This document shows positions 23,932-32,900 of a stretch of DNA of 64,000 nt, in pieces. The notes beneath the pieces were generated by a model. It was not told the DNA's origin, searched no databases, and saw nothing but the letters and a program-made list of their open reading frames with translations. A program made the translations under genes and the position numbers. Every line of letters starts with the position of its first letter. Positions within the stretch are counted from its first letter, which is position 1. The stretch spans positions 372,001 to 436,000 of the forward strand of contig NZ_JNIF01000003.1 of assembly GCF_000702445.1 (NCBI RefSeq), written 5' to 3'. The stretch comes from Bryobacter aggregatus MPL3. GTDB lineage: Bacteria > Acidobacteriota > Terriglobia > Bryobacterales > Bryobacteraceae.

Positions 23932-25747
23932 GGACACACCTTGGCTCCGCTTTCCTCTATGTAGCAGAACTTCGACGTACTTTCTGAATCCTTCTTCTTC
24001 GGCTCACTAGTCCCCGATGCAGCGCGTTGAGACCAGAGCCAGTGCATCCAGTATTGAAGATTAGGTATCATAAGAGGGGCGGAACCGCTGCCAACACCAG
24101 CGGCACGTAAACCATTCGAACAAAACCAAGCACAATCTCTGGACCCAACCCAGTAAGACGGTACTTCTCCTCGACTAGCTTGTTCCCGCGCTGCTGCGAT
24201 ATATGCATCTAATGCGGCAGTCTCTGAATCGGATGTCTTTATATACGCCACGGATACTGATTCTCTAGGCTGCTGTTCGATATCCGCCAATTCGTTTGCT
24301 AAAGCCGCTAATGACTCTCTAGTTGGTTTACCACTCTTGTCATACTTGATCTGAGTTTTGAAGTCGATAAAATTATACTTACCTGCGTCATGTGCCGACC
24401 CTGCGCGCTTTGGCCCAAAGTCTGCATAGGTACCCCTTCCGTCACGATGGACGGATCCGATACCAGCATGGCCGAAGCCATTAGCTAGACCGCTGAATTT
24501 GACTGAAACAGCATCACGACCATCTGGGTCAAAATACGACAGAGGATTGTTCAACGCATATCCGTACATGTTCCAACGCTGCGGATTGATGCGGTGTAGT
24601 ACCGTAGCCCCAATGGGATCCGCGCTGGTAAACCGTCCCTGTGCCGCCGACATGTATCTCGCCTCAAAATAATCGAGCCCCGTCTCGGCATCCCGTTCCT
24701 TGCCGGTAAACCGCTGTGTCGGCGTCATCCCACTCGTCGTCAGCGTAGAAGCACTCCGGTAAGTCGTATCCCCACCCGTCAACTCCCCTCCAAACGGAAA
24801 GTAATCAAATCGCCGCGTAGCATTCGTCCCGTCCGTGATCAGCCGGGTGCTTCCCAGATGGTCGGTATGCAAATACTGCGTCCCACCAGTCTCCTGCACC
24901 CCGCCATACTCCGCCACCAGATGTCCCATCACATCGTAAACAAAGATCGTTGCAGCAGCAGTGCCGGTCTTCTTCGTCACCCGCCTCCCATCACCGTCGT
25001 AAGCGTACACCGTCGCCGCCCCAACGCTCGGCGTACTCGTCCGCAGGCGCTCCTCGTGATCAAACAGCAGACTGCTCCGCCCGTCATTCGCCAGTTGCCC
25101 TCCCGCATCGTAGCTGCTGCCCGCAATCCGGTTTCCAGGAAACAGACTCAGCACATTCGCTTCCGTACAAGCCGCCACCTGCGGCGTCATCGGACTCAGA
25201 TCCGGCCGAAGCACCACCGCACGATTGCCGTGGCGGTCATAGCAGTAGCTCTCCGCAATGCCGGTTCCTCCAGCAGTCGGGCCCTCACTAAAGCTGCTAA
25301 GTCGGTTCAACTCGTCGTAAGTATAAACCTGCTTCACGTTCAATCCACCCGGCCCACGAATCGTCTGCTCCTTTGGATTCCCGTTATTCGTGTTCCCGTA
25401 TCCATACCCAAGATACAACTTCTCCACGGGCAACGAACACCCCGCATCCGGGCATTGCGCCACCGTCAGGCTGGTCAACTGTAAACGATTCGGGTCATAT
25501 TGATAGCGCTCCCGCAGATTGTCGCCGTTCAAACGCAACGTATCCAGTGCGCCATGCGGCGTATAACTCGCTCTCTTCACATATTGCGTCGTCTGGCTAG
25601 ACTTCGATCCCGTGACTGCCGTCACCTGGGCGAGGTCGTCGTAACTGTACATCACTTCCCGCGCGCTCGGGTAGCGCTCCTTCCACAGCGAACCATTTCG
25701 CAGGTACTCGTAGCCAGGCAAGGTATCGGTGCCGAAGCGATAGGTCG
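23928..25747 (-). CDS. RHS protein, 5'-truncated, with permuted papain-like tip
   Basis: The longest frame starts at 25721 (a TTG; MPGYEYLRNGSLWKERYPS), and core sequence begins at 25747 right after an in-frame TGA, so the N-terminal ~900 residues are gone. The remaining core is nearly identical to the 29958 gene. The tip starts at FDPDGRDAVSVKFSGLANG and has FGHAGIGSVHRDGRGTYADFG, then ~110 residues on WVGSRDCAWFCSNGL, and ends KFCYIEESGAKVCP. His-before-Cys order and the aromatic after Cys fit permuted NlpC/P60-like hydrolases. Coupled by ATGA to the lipoprotein gene. Confidence 0.7.
24640..25745. repeat. RHS core block, copy B
   Basis: About 1.1 kb nearly identical to 16460-17560 and to 30670-31780. 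Between ~24715 and 25480 it follows copy A (for example the SFLLFDHEERLRTSTPS version), while the part near 25520-25600 follows the 22320-22400 version. A mosaic origin by recombination is suggested. Confidence 0.75.
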
Positions 25748-25778
25748 CGCGTCAAACAGCCTTATACGCAACGACAAA

Positions 25779-26123
25779 CTAAGGATTCAACGTCCTAAAC
25801 CCAATGATAGCGGCCCAAAGACACACTGCAAGTTCGCAGATCAGGACGACACCGACAATTCGACCCATCATCCCAGACTCGAATGGGACCTCGCCTGTCT
25901 TAGCTCCCCAAATACCTATCACGAGCGACGATGCCAGCAAGCCGACCTCAATTGCGATCATCCCAAACTTCGTCTGAATAGGAACACCTGGAACCATGGC
26001 CATCACAAAAGTGAATAGGATAAATATCAGAGTAGAGAGTGCCGATGATATCCAATACACCCAAAGCCGAACTGGCCTCCCTTCCGGTTCTCGGTCTTTT
26101 TGCATCCTCATATCAGTATGCAT
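25779..26123 (-). CDS. Small membrane protein, unknown
   Basis: About 114 aa from ATG 26123 (a longer frame reaches 26192). A charged N-terminus (MQKDREPEGRPVR) precedes three hydrophobic segments: LWVYWISSALSTLIFILFTFVMAMV, MIAIEVGLLASSLVIGIWG and IVGVVLICELAVCLWAAIIGF. No family recognised. It lies on the RHS strand between a truncated RHS gene and an RHS core scrap, so it could be an orphaned immunity protein for a membrane-active tip; this is only positional. Confidence 0.5.
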   Translation of the reverse strand: MHTDMRMQKDREPEGRPVRLWVYWISSALSTLIFILFTFVMAMVPGVPIQTKFGMIAIEVGLLASSLVIGIWGAKTGEVPFESGMMGRIVGVVLICELAVCLWAAIIGFRTLNP

Positions 26124-26284
26124 CTCGCACCATGCTAGCGACGACACGTGCTCGTTAACGTGTTGGTGGCGCCGTCCCATGAGTCGGTGCATTCTTTATT
26201 TAGAAGCTCCAAGAATCGAAACGAGTCGTAGCCGGGGCGAGGTGGTCCACCATCAGTCCAACGCTGGCTCCTCCTGCCTCACGG

Positions 26285-26418
26285 AGACAGAGCCACCCAT
26301 ATCCATACCCAAAATACAGCTTCTCCGCCGCTAACGAACAGCCCGCATCCGGGGATTGCGCCACCATCAGGCTGGTCAACTGCAAACGATTCGGATCATA
26401 TTGATAGCGCGCCCGCAA
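26285..26418 (-). pseudogene. RHS core scrap
   Basis: Encodes ARYQYDPNRLQLTSLMVAQSPDAGCSLAAEKLYFGYGYG, matching the core segment RERYQYDPNRLQLTSL...EKLYLGYGYG with a few changes. Both flanks are unrelated sequence. More diverged than the other core copies, so an older fragment. Confidence 0.75.
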
Positions 26419-26445
26419 AGGATTCCGATTCTGCCAAGGACCAAT

Positions 26446-26730
26446 CTACCCGTGGCTTCTTCGAACGGCGGAACTTACTGTGAGTACGATCCAAAACAAG
26501 CAAGCGTAGAAGATGAAAGAGCAGAGGATCGCTTCGAATATTGCCAAGAGAGAATGAGTCGGCATGAACAACTTTCCGGCAACAATTCCAGGCGGCGTAG
26601 TCAGCAAATCAGCGATCCAAGAAATGGGCGATGTCCTTTCGCCATGCAGCAGTGCTGAAACGAAGAGAAACATATTCAGAGCCAATGACAACAGGATCGC
26701 AAGCAGGAGGCGTAGTATGACGCGTTTCAT
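26446..26730 (-). CDS. Small membrane protein, unknown
   Basis: 94 aa from ATG 26730 (MKRVILRLLLAILLSLALNMFLFVSALLHG): a membrane segment or uncleaved signal, a loop (ERTSPISWIADLLTTPPGIVAGKLF), and a second long hydrophobic stretch (LLAIFEAILCSFIFYACLFWIVLTV). Its start lies within the gene at 26609-27052, a strong out-of-frame overlap (122 nt), so one of the two may end or start differently. Unknown family; could be the immunity member of the damaged pair upstream. Confidence 0.5.
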   Translation of the reverse strand: MKRVILRLLLAILLSLALNMFLFVSALLHGERTSPISWIADLLTTPPGIVAGKLFMPTHSLLAIFEAILCSFIFYACLFWIVLTVSSAVRRSHG

Positions 26731-27052
26731 ATAGACAGATCTTAATGATGGCACCCTGCGGCATTTCACAGCGCACATTGCTAGCCTCATCTTCTTTGAT
26801 CAGGGACCGCGCTGTGCTTTGCACTTGTATTACGGAATAGTAGTGCCGCACTAACTCGGATATCCGCTTTGTCGCTTCAGATTCACAGGTGCCTTCCGTC
26901 AATCCTTTCCGCCGAACCTGATCGGGACCGTGTTGCATAAATGTCGCCATCGTTAACCGAATTGCTAACCCCATTCGAGACCAATCGGCCGCTGCCCTAT
27001 CATTCGTATAGGAGGCAAAGGGAGGAGCGTTAGATCCCACACTCGCAATCAT
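26609..27052 (-). CDS. Hypothetical protein, coupled to a truncated upstream gene
   Basis: 147 aa from ATG 27052, overlapping the stop of 27049 by ATGA. Sequence MIASVGSNAPPFASYTNDRAAADWSRMGLAIRLTMATFMQHG, a Cys/Glu-rich middle (TEGTCESEATKRISELVRHYYSV) and a tail. No signal peptide or family recognised. Its latter half overlaps the membrane-protein gene 26446-26730 in another frame, so the C-terminal part beyond about 26730 may not be real, or a frameshift may lie here. Confidence 0.4.
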   Translation of the reverse strand: MIASVGSNAPPFASYTNDRAAADWSRMGLAIRLTMATFMQHGPDQVRRKGLTEGTCESEATKRISELVRHYYSVIQVQSTARSLIKEDEASNVRCEMPQGAIIKICLYETRHTTPPACDPVVIGSEYVSLRFSTAAWRKDIAHFLDR

Positions 27053-27400
27053 CGCACCGGCGACGGCGTAGCCAGGCGTTGCTGCGTCGTGCCTATAAAC
27101 AAATATTCAATGCTGGAGTCTGGAATACCATACAATCCGGTAAATTGATACAGATGTTCCTGCACCGATCGGCCCTCTACCTTGGAACCCAACTGCCTAA
27201 GCTGATCCCCATCACCCTCGAGGTATCGATCCGTGGCCCAGCCCTGCTCGATCTCGCTCTTGGTCTGAATCTTGTTCCTCTGGCGAAAGTCCAGCCAGAG
27301 ACAGCCATCACGGACGGGTAACGATTCAGCGCCTTTGACATGGTACTCTACCGTCACCCAGCCCACGAAGTTTGATGAGAATACAAAACACTTTGGCTGC
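27049..27400 (-). pseudogene. 3' fragment of an unknown gene cut by IS5
   Basis: Frame open from the IS5 edge: KCFVFSSNFVGWVTVEYHVKG...VRDGCLWLDFRQRNKIQTKSEIEQGWATDRYLEGDGDQ...YGIPDSSIEYLFIGT. A secreted or beta-rich protein is possible, but nothing is recognised. The 5' part is gone; the far side of the IS is another IS. Coupled by ATGA to the next gene, as the tip/immunity pairs are. Confidence 0.45.
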
Positions 27401-27404
27401 CTAG

Positions 27405-28261
27405 AAGCGGTCTCATAAACGTCTGAGTAAGAGTTGTAAGCAACCGAGGCGAACGAAGCCGAGGAAGTTTTCGACGTGATATTCCCAACGATTGACCAAG
27501 CGTCGAAAGTGATGAAGCCACGCAAATAGTCGTTCGACGCGCCAGCGCCTACGGTAACGGCGCAGCGGACGACCATCCTGAGTCTTGCCCCGGTTGCGCC
27601 GATTCGGCGCGATCATTTCGATGCCGTACTCTTCGGCAAGTTTTTCGTCGAGCTTGTCCGAGTCGTAGGCTTTGTCTCCGATGAGCCGCTTGGGCAGGTC
27701 GTTGAGGAAGCTTCCGGCCAAAACGTCTTCCACAAGCTGGCACTCGGCTGGCGAAGCGCTGTCGACAGCAACGGCGAGAGGAAGACTGTTACCAGCGGCG
27801 ATAGCGATGATCTTCGTGCCCTTGCCGCGGCGGGTGGGACCAACGGCGAGGCCCCCTTTTTTGCGCTCGCGAATGTGGCATCGACGAACGCTTCTTCCAG
27901 ATTCAACTGACCTCGCTCATGTAAGTAGTGGGCCAACACTCTCAGCGTCTCTTCCAGCTTTCCGCTTCGCACCCACTGTTGAAAACGTCGGTGACAGGTC
28001 TGGTACGGCGGATATCTTTCCGGCAGTTCACGCCACTGCGCCCCACTCCCTAAAACCCACATCACCCCGTTCAACACGCATCGAGTATCGTGCCACGGCC
28101 TGCCACGGTTATCCGCCCGACGCTGCGGGCGCAGCACCGGCTCCACAACTTCCCATTGGTCGTCTTTTAAATCCCATCGTCCGCGCATACACTTCCGCGC
28201 AATTCACCAGAGCTCTTCCAGATTCTCATATTCCGCCCGCTTGTGGTTTATGAGACCGCTT
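27405..28261. mobile_element. IS5-family element, copy 2
   Basis: Same 857-bp sequence as copy 1 in direct orientation 4908 bp away, with the same AAGCGGTCTCATAAAC ends and CTAG on both sides (27401-27404, 28262-28265). The right CTAG is shared with the left TA of the IS630 element that follows, so one element landed in the other's flank. Confidence 0.85.
27413..28188 (-). CDS. IS5-family transposase, -1 frameshift (copy 2)
   Basis: Protein frames are the same as in copy 1: OrfA from 28188, catalytic part in the -1 frame to 27413, slippery A AAA AAG at 27862-27856, DDE residues in [15 protein letters not shown] and WRVERLFAW. Identity of the two copies implies recent transposition and gives a direct-repeat pair that can delete the 4.9 kb between them (lipoprotein, RHS copy B, orphan genes). 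Confidence 0.85.
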
Positions 28262-28264
28262 CTA

Positions 28265-29452
28265 GTCTCCTGAGTCCTAAGTGGCTGGCATAATATAACC
28301 GCTTGTTCTATGGTTGAAGCATGGAAGCGAAGCGAGGACGACCCAAGAAGCAGGAGTTGGTGGTAACCGAGCAGCAACGGGAAGAGTTGGAACGGTTGGT
28401 GCGGCAGCCAAGAAAATCCCGAGCAACAGCGTTTCGGGCACGAATCATCCTGGAATGCGACGGCGGATTGAGTAACGCCGCAGTTGCGGCGAAGCTGAGG
28501 ACAACTGGGTTTACTGTTGGATTCTGGCGTAATCGTTTCATTGTGGGCGGGATCTCAACTTTGGGAGATGAGCCTCGGCCCGGGGCGCCACGAGAAATCG
28601 GCGACGACAAGATTGAGCAGGTCGTCCGGCTCACACTGGAGAAGGCCCCCAAGGGAGCAACCCATTGGTCCAGCCGAATGCTGGCGACGAGAACAGGACT
28701 GAGTCAATCCACCATCAGCCGCATCTGGCGTGCCTTTGGTCTGAAGCCACATCGAAGCGAAACCTTCCAGTTGTCGAACGATCCGTTGCTGGTTGACAAA
28801 GTGCGGGACATTATTGGGCTCTATCTGTCGCCCCCGCATCATGCGTTGGTGCTGTGCGTGGATGAGAAAAGTCAGATCCAGGCGCTAAGCCGGAACCAAC
28901 CCGTGTTGCCGCTACGAAGCGGTCAACTTGAGCGCCGCACGCACGACTATCAACGACATGGAGTGACCAGTCTGTTTGCGGCTCTGGATATCGCCACCGG
29001 CCGGGTATTGGGCAAATGCTATCGCCGTCATCGCTCTGTAGAGTTCCTCGATTTCTTGAAAAAAATCGATGCGGCCGCCCCTGCCGACCTGGATGTCCAT
29101 CTGGTGCTGGATAACTACGGAACGCACAAGACCGCCAAGGTTCGACAGTGGCTCCAAAAGAGGCCCCGGTATCATCTGCACTTTACTCCCACACATGCCT
29201 CTTGGTTGAACCAAGTCGAACGCTGGTTTGCGTTGTTGACACAACGGCAAATCAAGCGTGGCTCTCATCGAAGCGTCTCGGAACTAGAGGACGCTATTCG
29301 GAAGTTCATTGCCGTGCACAACGAGCAACCCAAACCATTCCTCTGGACCAAATCTGCCTCTCAAATTCTTGAGTCCATCGCCCGCTTTGCTTCAACCACC
29401 CTTGCCGCCCATCAACCGAACACTTCTGCTAGAAATCAATGACTCAGGAGAC
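28265..29452. mobile_element. IS630-family element, complete
   Basis: 1188 bp with terminal inverted repeats GTCTCCTGAGT / ACTCAGGAGAC, flanked by TA on both sides (28263-28264 and 29453-29454), the standard IS630/Tc1 target duplication. One intact transposase gene. Confidence 0.88.
28321..29442 (+). CDS. IS630-family transposase
   Basis: 373 aa. N-terminal double HTH ([40 protein letters not shown]) and a DDE domain with [28 protein letters not shown] and [18 protein letters not shown], the typical D-D-E spacing of Tc1/mariner-like enzymes. Start at ATG 28321 leaves 56 bp to the inverted repeat; the stop lies almost in the right repeat. Intact and unrelated at sequence level to the truncated IS630 copy at 5661. 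Confidence 0.9.
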   Translation: MEAKRGRPKKQELVVTEQQREELERLVRQPRKSRATAFRARIILECDGGLSNAAVAAKLRTTGFTVGFWRNRFIVGGISTLGDEPRPGAPREIGDDKIEQVVRLTLEKAPKGATHWSSRMLATRTGLSQSTISRIWRAFGLKPHRSETFQLSNDPLLVDKVRDIIGLYLSPPHHALVLCVDEKSQIQALSRNQPVLPLRSGQLERRTHDYQRHGVTSLFAALDIATGRVLGKCYRRHRSVEFLDFLKKIDAAAPADLDVHLVLDNYGTHKTAKVRQWLQKRPRYHLHFTPTHASWLNQVERWFALLTQRQIKRGSHRSVSELEDAIRKFIAVHNEQPKPFLWTKSASQILESIARFASTTLAAHQPNTSARNQ

Positions 29453-29552
29453 TAGTGTCTCCTGAACAACTGCCAAATAGAATCAGACCTAATAGTAATA
29501 GCAGGACGTGACTCGCCTTATTCATTTCTGAGCCGTCCCTCTCAGTGAACGC

Positions 29553-29957
29553 TCATCGACTCTTTGGAGACCTCACTACGTCTAAGAATTGTTTCAGTTC
29601 ACTGAACCGCGACTCCGGGAGAAGTATACGGCCGTTAGACAATGCGATCTCGCTCGGCCCACCAGATGGGTTCGAGGAATCAATTCTAAGTTCCGTCGCT
29701 GAAACATATCCCCGTTGATCATATGGAAAGAATCTTTCGTCATAGAGAACAGCACCTCGCAGGTTCCAAATAATGCAATGTGGATATGTCCTCTCACCCT
29801 TGCTTTCACAATACTGCCACCAACCGGCCTTTGATCCAGAGATAAATGTAGCCGCAGCATTTACGTTCAGAGGAGGCATGGGCTGCTTATGACATGCCGT
29901 CTCCAGCAAACTAATTACCGCGACCTTAGCCATAGACCCGGATAGTTTATTGCCCAT
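29553..29957 (-). CDS. Lipoprotein-like candidate immunity protein (papain-like tip family)
   Basis: 134 aa. The ATG at 29957 immediately follows the TAA of the RHS gene (no spacer). A weak signal (MAKVAVISLLETAC) with a non-ideal lipobox is followed by the family domain: FISGSKAGWWQYC, PHCIIWNLRGAVLYDERFFPYDQRG, GGPSEIALSNGRILLPESRFSELKQFLDVV. This is the partner of the only full-length RHS gene here and so the best candidate for a working immunity protein against a papain-like tip. Confidence 0.68.
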   Translation of the reverse strand: MGNKLSGSMAKVAVISLLETACHKQPMPPLNVNAAATFISGSKAGWWQYCESKGERTYPHCIIWNLRGAVLYDERFFPYDQRGYVSATELRIDSSNPSGGPSEIALSNGRILLPESRFSELKQFLDVVRSPKSR

Positions 29958-32900
29958 TTAAATGCACCCGGGCCGAGTGTCCCCAGCCTGACATGGCTCA
30001 AATTTCGTTTCATTGCGAATATCTAGCTTCTTATCGGATCCACTATAACTAACGTGCGACATAAAACTAAACCATATAAACGTAATATTTGGTATCTCAG
30101 CGGATTTCGACTGAGATGGAATCTTCGCGGACTGCAGCGCGCAATGAGTAAAGTTGATGCAGTCGCGAAACCCAACCCAGTAGCGAGGTGCGCCTCCTAG
30201 ATGCTGTTGACTGGCCGCATCAGCCAAATAAGCCTCAAGAGACGCAGTTTCAGATTCGGACGTCTTGTAGTAAGCCAACGCGAGTGAACTCTCAGGTTCG
30301 GATAGAACTCCAGCTAACTCAGATGTTAGCGACGCAAGTGACTCTTTCGATGGAATTCCACGCTGATCGACCGAAATTACTGTTTTTAACGGCTGGATGG
30401 TATACTTTCCCTTATCTGCTGGCCGACCCGCGTGGAGCGGTGCAAAATCACCATATGTTGCTTTCCCTGCCTTTGTGACCGAGATCACGCCTGAGTGCCC
30501 TAGTCCCATCGCGCCTTTTCCGACTTTAACAGCGATCGCATCGCGCCCATCAGGATCAACATAAACGAGTGGATTGCCTGGCGTATAGGAATACATATTC
30601 CATCTTTGTGGATTGACCAATTTCAATATATTGACTCCAAACGGATCGGAAGAAGTAAACCGCCCCTGTGCCGCCGACAGATACCTCGCCCCAAAATAAT
30701 CCAGCCCCGTCTCGGCATCCCGTTCTTTGCCGGTAAACCGCTGCGCCGGCGTAACCCCACTCGCCGTCAGCGTCGAAGCACTCCGGTAAGTCGAATCCCC
30801 ACCCGTCAACTCCCCTCCAAACGGAAAGTAATCAAATCGCCGCGTCGCATTCGTCCCGTCCGTGATCAGCCGGGTGCTTCCCAGATGGTCGGTATGCAAA
30901 TACTGCGTCCCCCCAGTCTCCTGCACCCCGCCATACTCCGCCACCAACTGCCCCATCACATCGTAAACAAAGATCGTCGCAGCAGCGGTGCCCGTCTTCT
31001 TCGTCACCCGCTTCCCATCGCCGTCGTAAGCATAGACCGTCGCCGCACCAACGCTCGGCGTACTCGTCATCAGGCGCTCTTCGTGATCAAACAGCAGATT
31101 GCTCCGCCCGTCATAAGACAGTTGCCCTCCCGCGTCATAGCTGCTGCCCGCAATCCGGTTCCCAGGAAACAGACTCAGCACATTCGCTTCCGTACAAGCC
31201 GCCACCTGCGGCGTCATCGGACTCAGATCCGATCGCAGCACCACCGCACGATTGCCGTGGCGGTCATAACAGTAGCTTTCCGCAATGCCGGTTCCTCCAG
31301 CAGTCGGGCCCTCACTAAAACTGCTCAGACGATTCAACTCATCATAAGTATAAACCTGCTTCACATTCAGCCCACCCGGCCCACGAATCGTCTGCTCCTT
31401 TGGATTCCCGTTATTCGTGTTCCCGTATCCATACCCAAGATACAGCTTCTCCGCTGGCACCGAACACCCCGCATCCGGGCATTGCGCCACCGTCAGGCTG
31501 GTCAACTGTAAACGATTCGGGTCATATTGATAGCGCTCCCGCAGATTATCGCCATTCAACCGCAACGTATCCAGTGCTCCATGCGCTGTGTAACTCGCGC
31601 TCTTCACATACTGCGTCGCCTGGCTAGACTTCGATCCCGTGACTGCCGTCACCTGGGCGATGTCGTCATAGGTGTACATCACTTCCCGCTCACTCGGGTA
31701 ACGTTCCTTCCACAGCGAACCGTTCCGCAGGTACTCGTAGCCAGGCAAGGTATCGGTGCCGAAGCGATAGGTCGTCCCGTCTGTGATCTGGCGCGATCGC
31801 GTTGGCCGGCCCATCGCATCAAAGCTGTCGGTTGCTGTCACCGTTCCGCCAGCCACCTCCACCCGTGTCAATCGGCCCTTGGGATAACTTGTAAGTCCTA
31901 GGGACGGATTATGTACGTCATAGCTGTAGGTGACCGAAGGCGTGCTCACACCATTTGGCGTCCCCGTATAAGCCTTCGACTGAATGCGATTCCAGGCATC
32001 ATAGTGGAATCTCGTTGTCGCCGTCACTGTCGAGGCAATACCGCGACTCTGGCTTTTGCTCGTCAGATTTCCCTTGCCATTTGTGGAAGCCGTCTCATCG
32101 TATACATACGTGACCACGCCGCTTTCCGGGTTGTCTGCCGTTAACAAGCGGCCAATCCTGTCATAGCTAAAAAAACGTCGCTGGTTGCTGCCGGTACAAG
32201 CAGTTCCGGCAAGTGCACCGCCCTCGGGACAGACCGTCACCAGTGAATCAAGCACGTTGTACGCGTATCGAGTGGTGATCGACGAGGAACCCGGCCTTTC
32301 CACAACAGCAACCAGGCGCCCCAGCCCATCCGTCTTCGTCTTCCGGGCCACCGAGGCTTCGTCAGTAACCGTGGCTCCATCCGGTTCAAACGCCGTCGTC
32401 ACCGAGAGCGCATCGGGCCGGGTGACCTGAACTACGCGGTCGAGATCGTCATAACTGTTCACGGTGTAGAGATAGGGTGCCGCAGTGGTGGGGTTGGAGA
32501 CTTTCCACACCCGGCTACGGCCGTCATAGACCTTCGAAATGAAGTTCGGCCCGGTCGTTTCGAGCGTCGCACGTCCGAAACCATCAAAGCGCGTCTCACT
32601 TTGCAGCACATCATCGTTCTGTGCGCGGAAAGCAGACTTCTTCAAGACCCTCAGATTGAGAGCTGTATCCGTGTAGACATAATTCGTCCTCGATTCCACA
32701 CCGCTAACGCCAACAGCGCGCGTCACCTCGAGAGGACGGTCAAACTTTAGAACATCCGTCTCGTAAACGAAGTTGGTGACCACTCCATTCACATCAGTGA
32801 AACTTCGGGGCTTTCCAATCCAACAGTCATAACTGGCCGTCGTGGTCATCGCGGATAATCCACTCACGGCCGGCAGTGTGGTGGTGGTAGGGTAGGCAAG

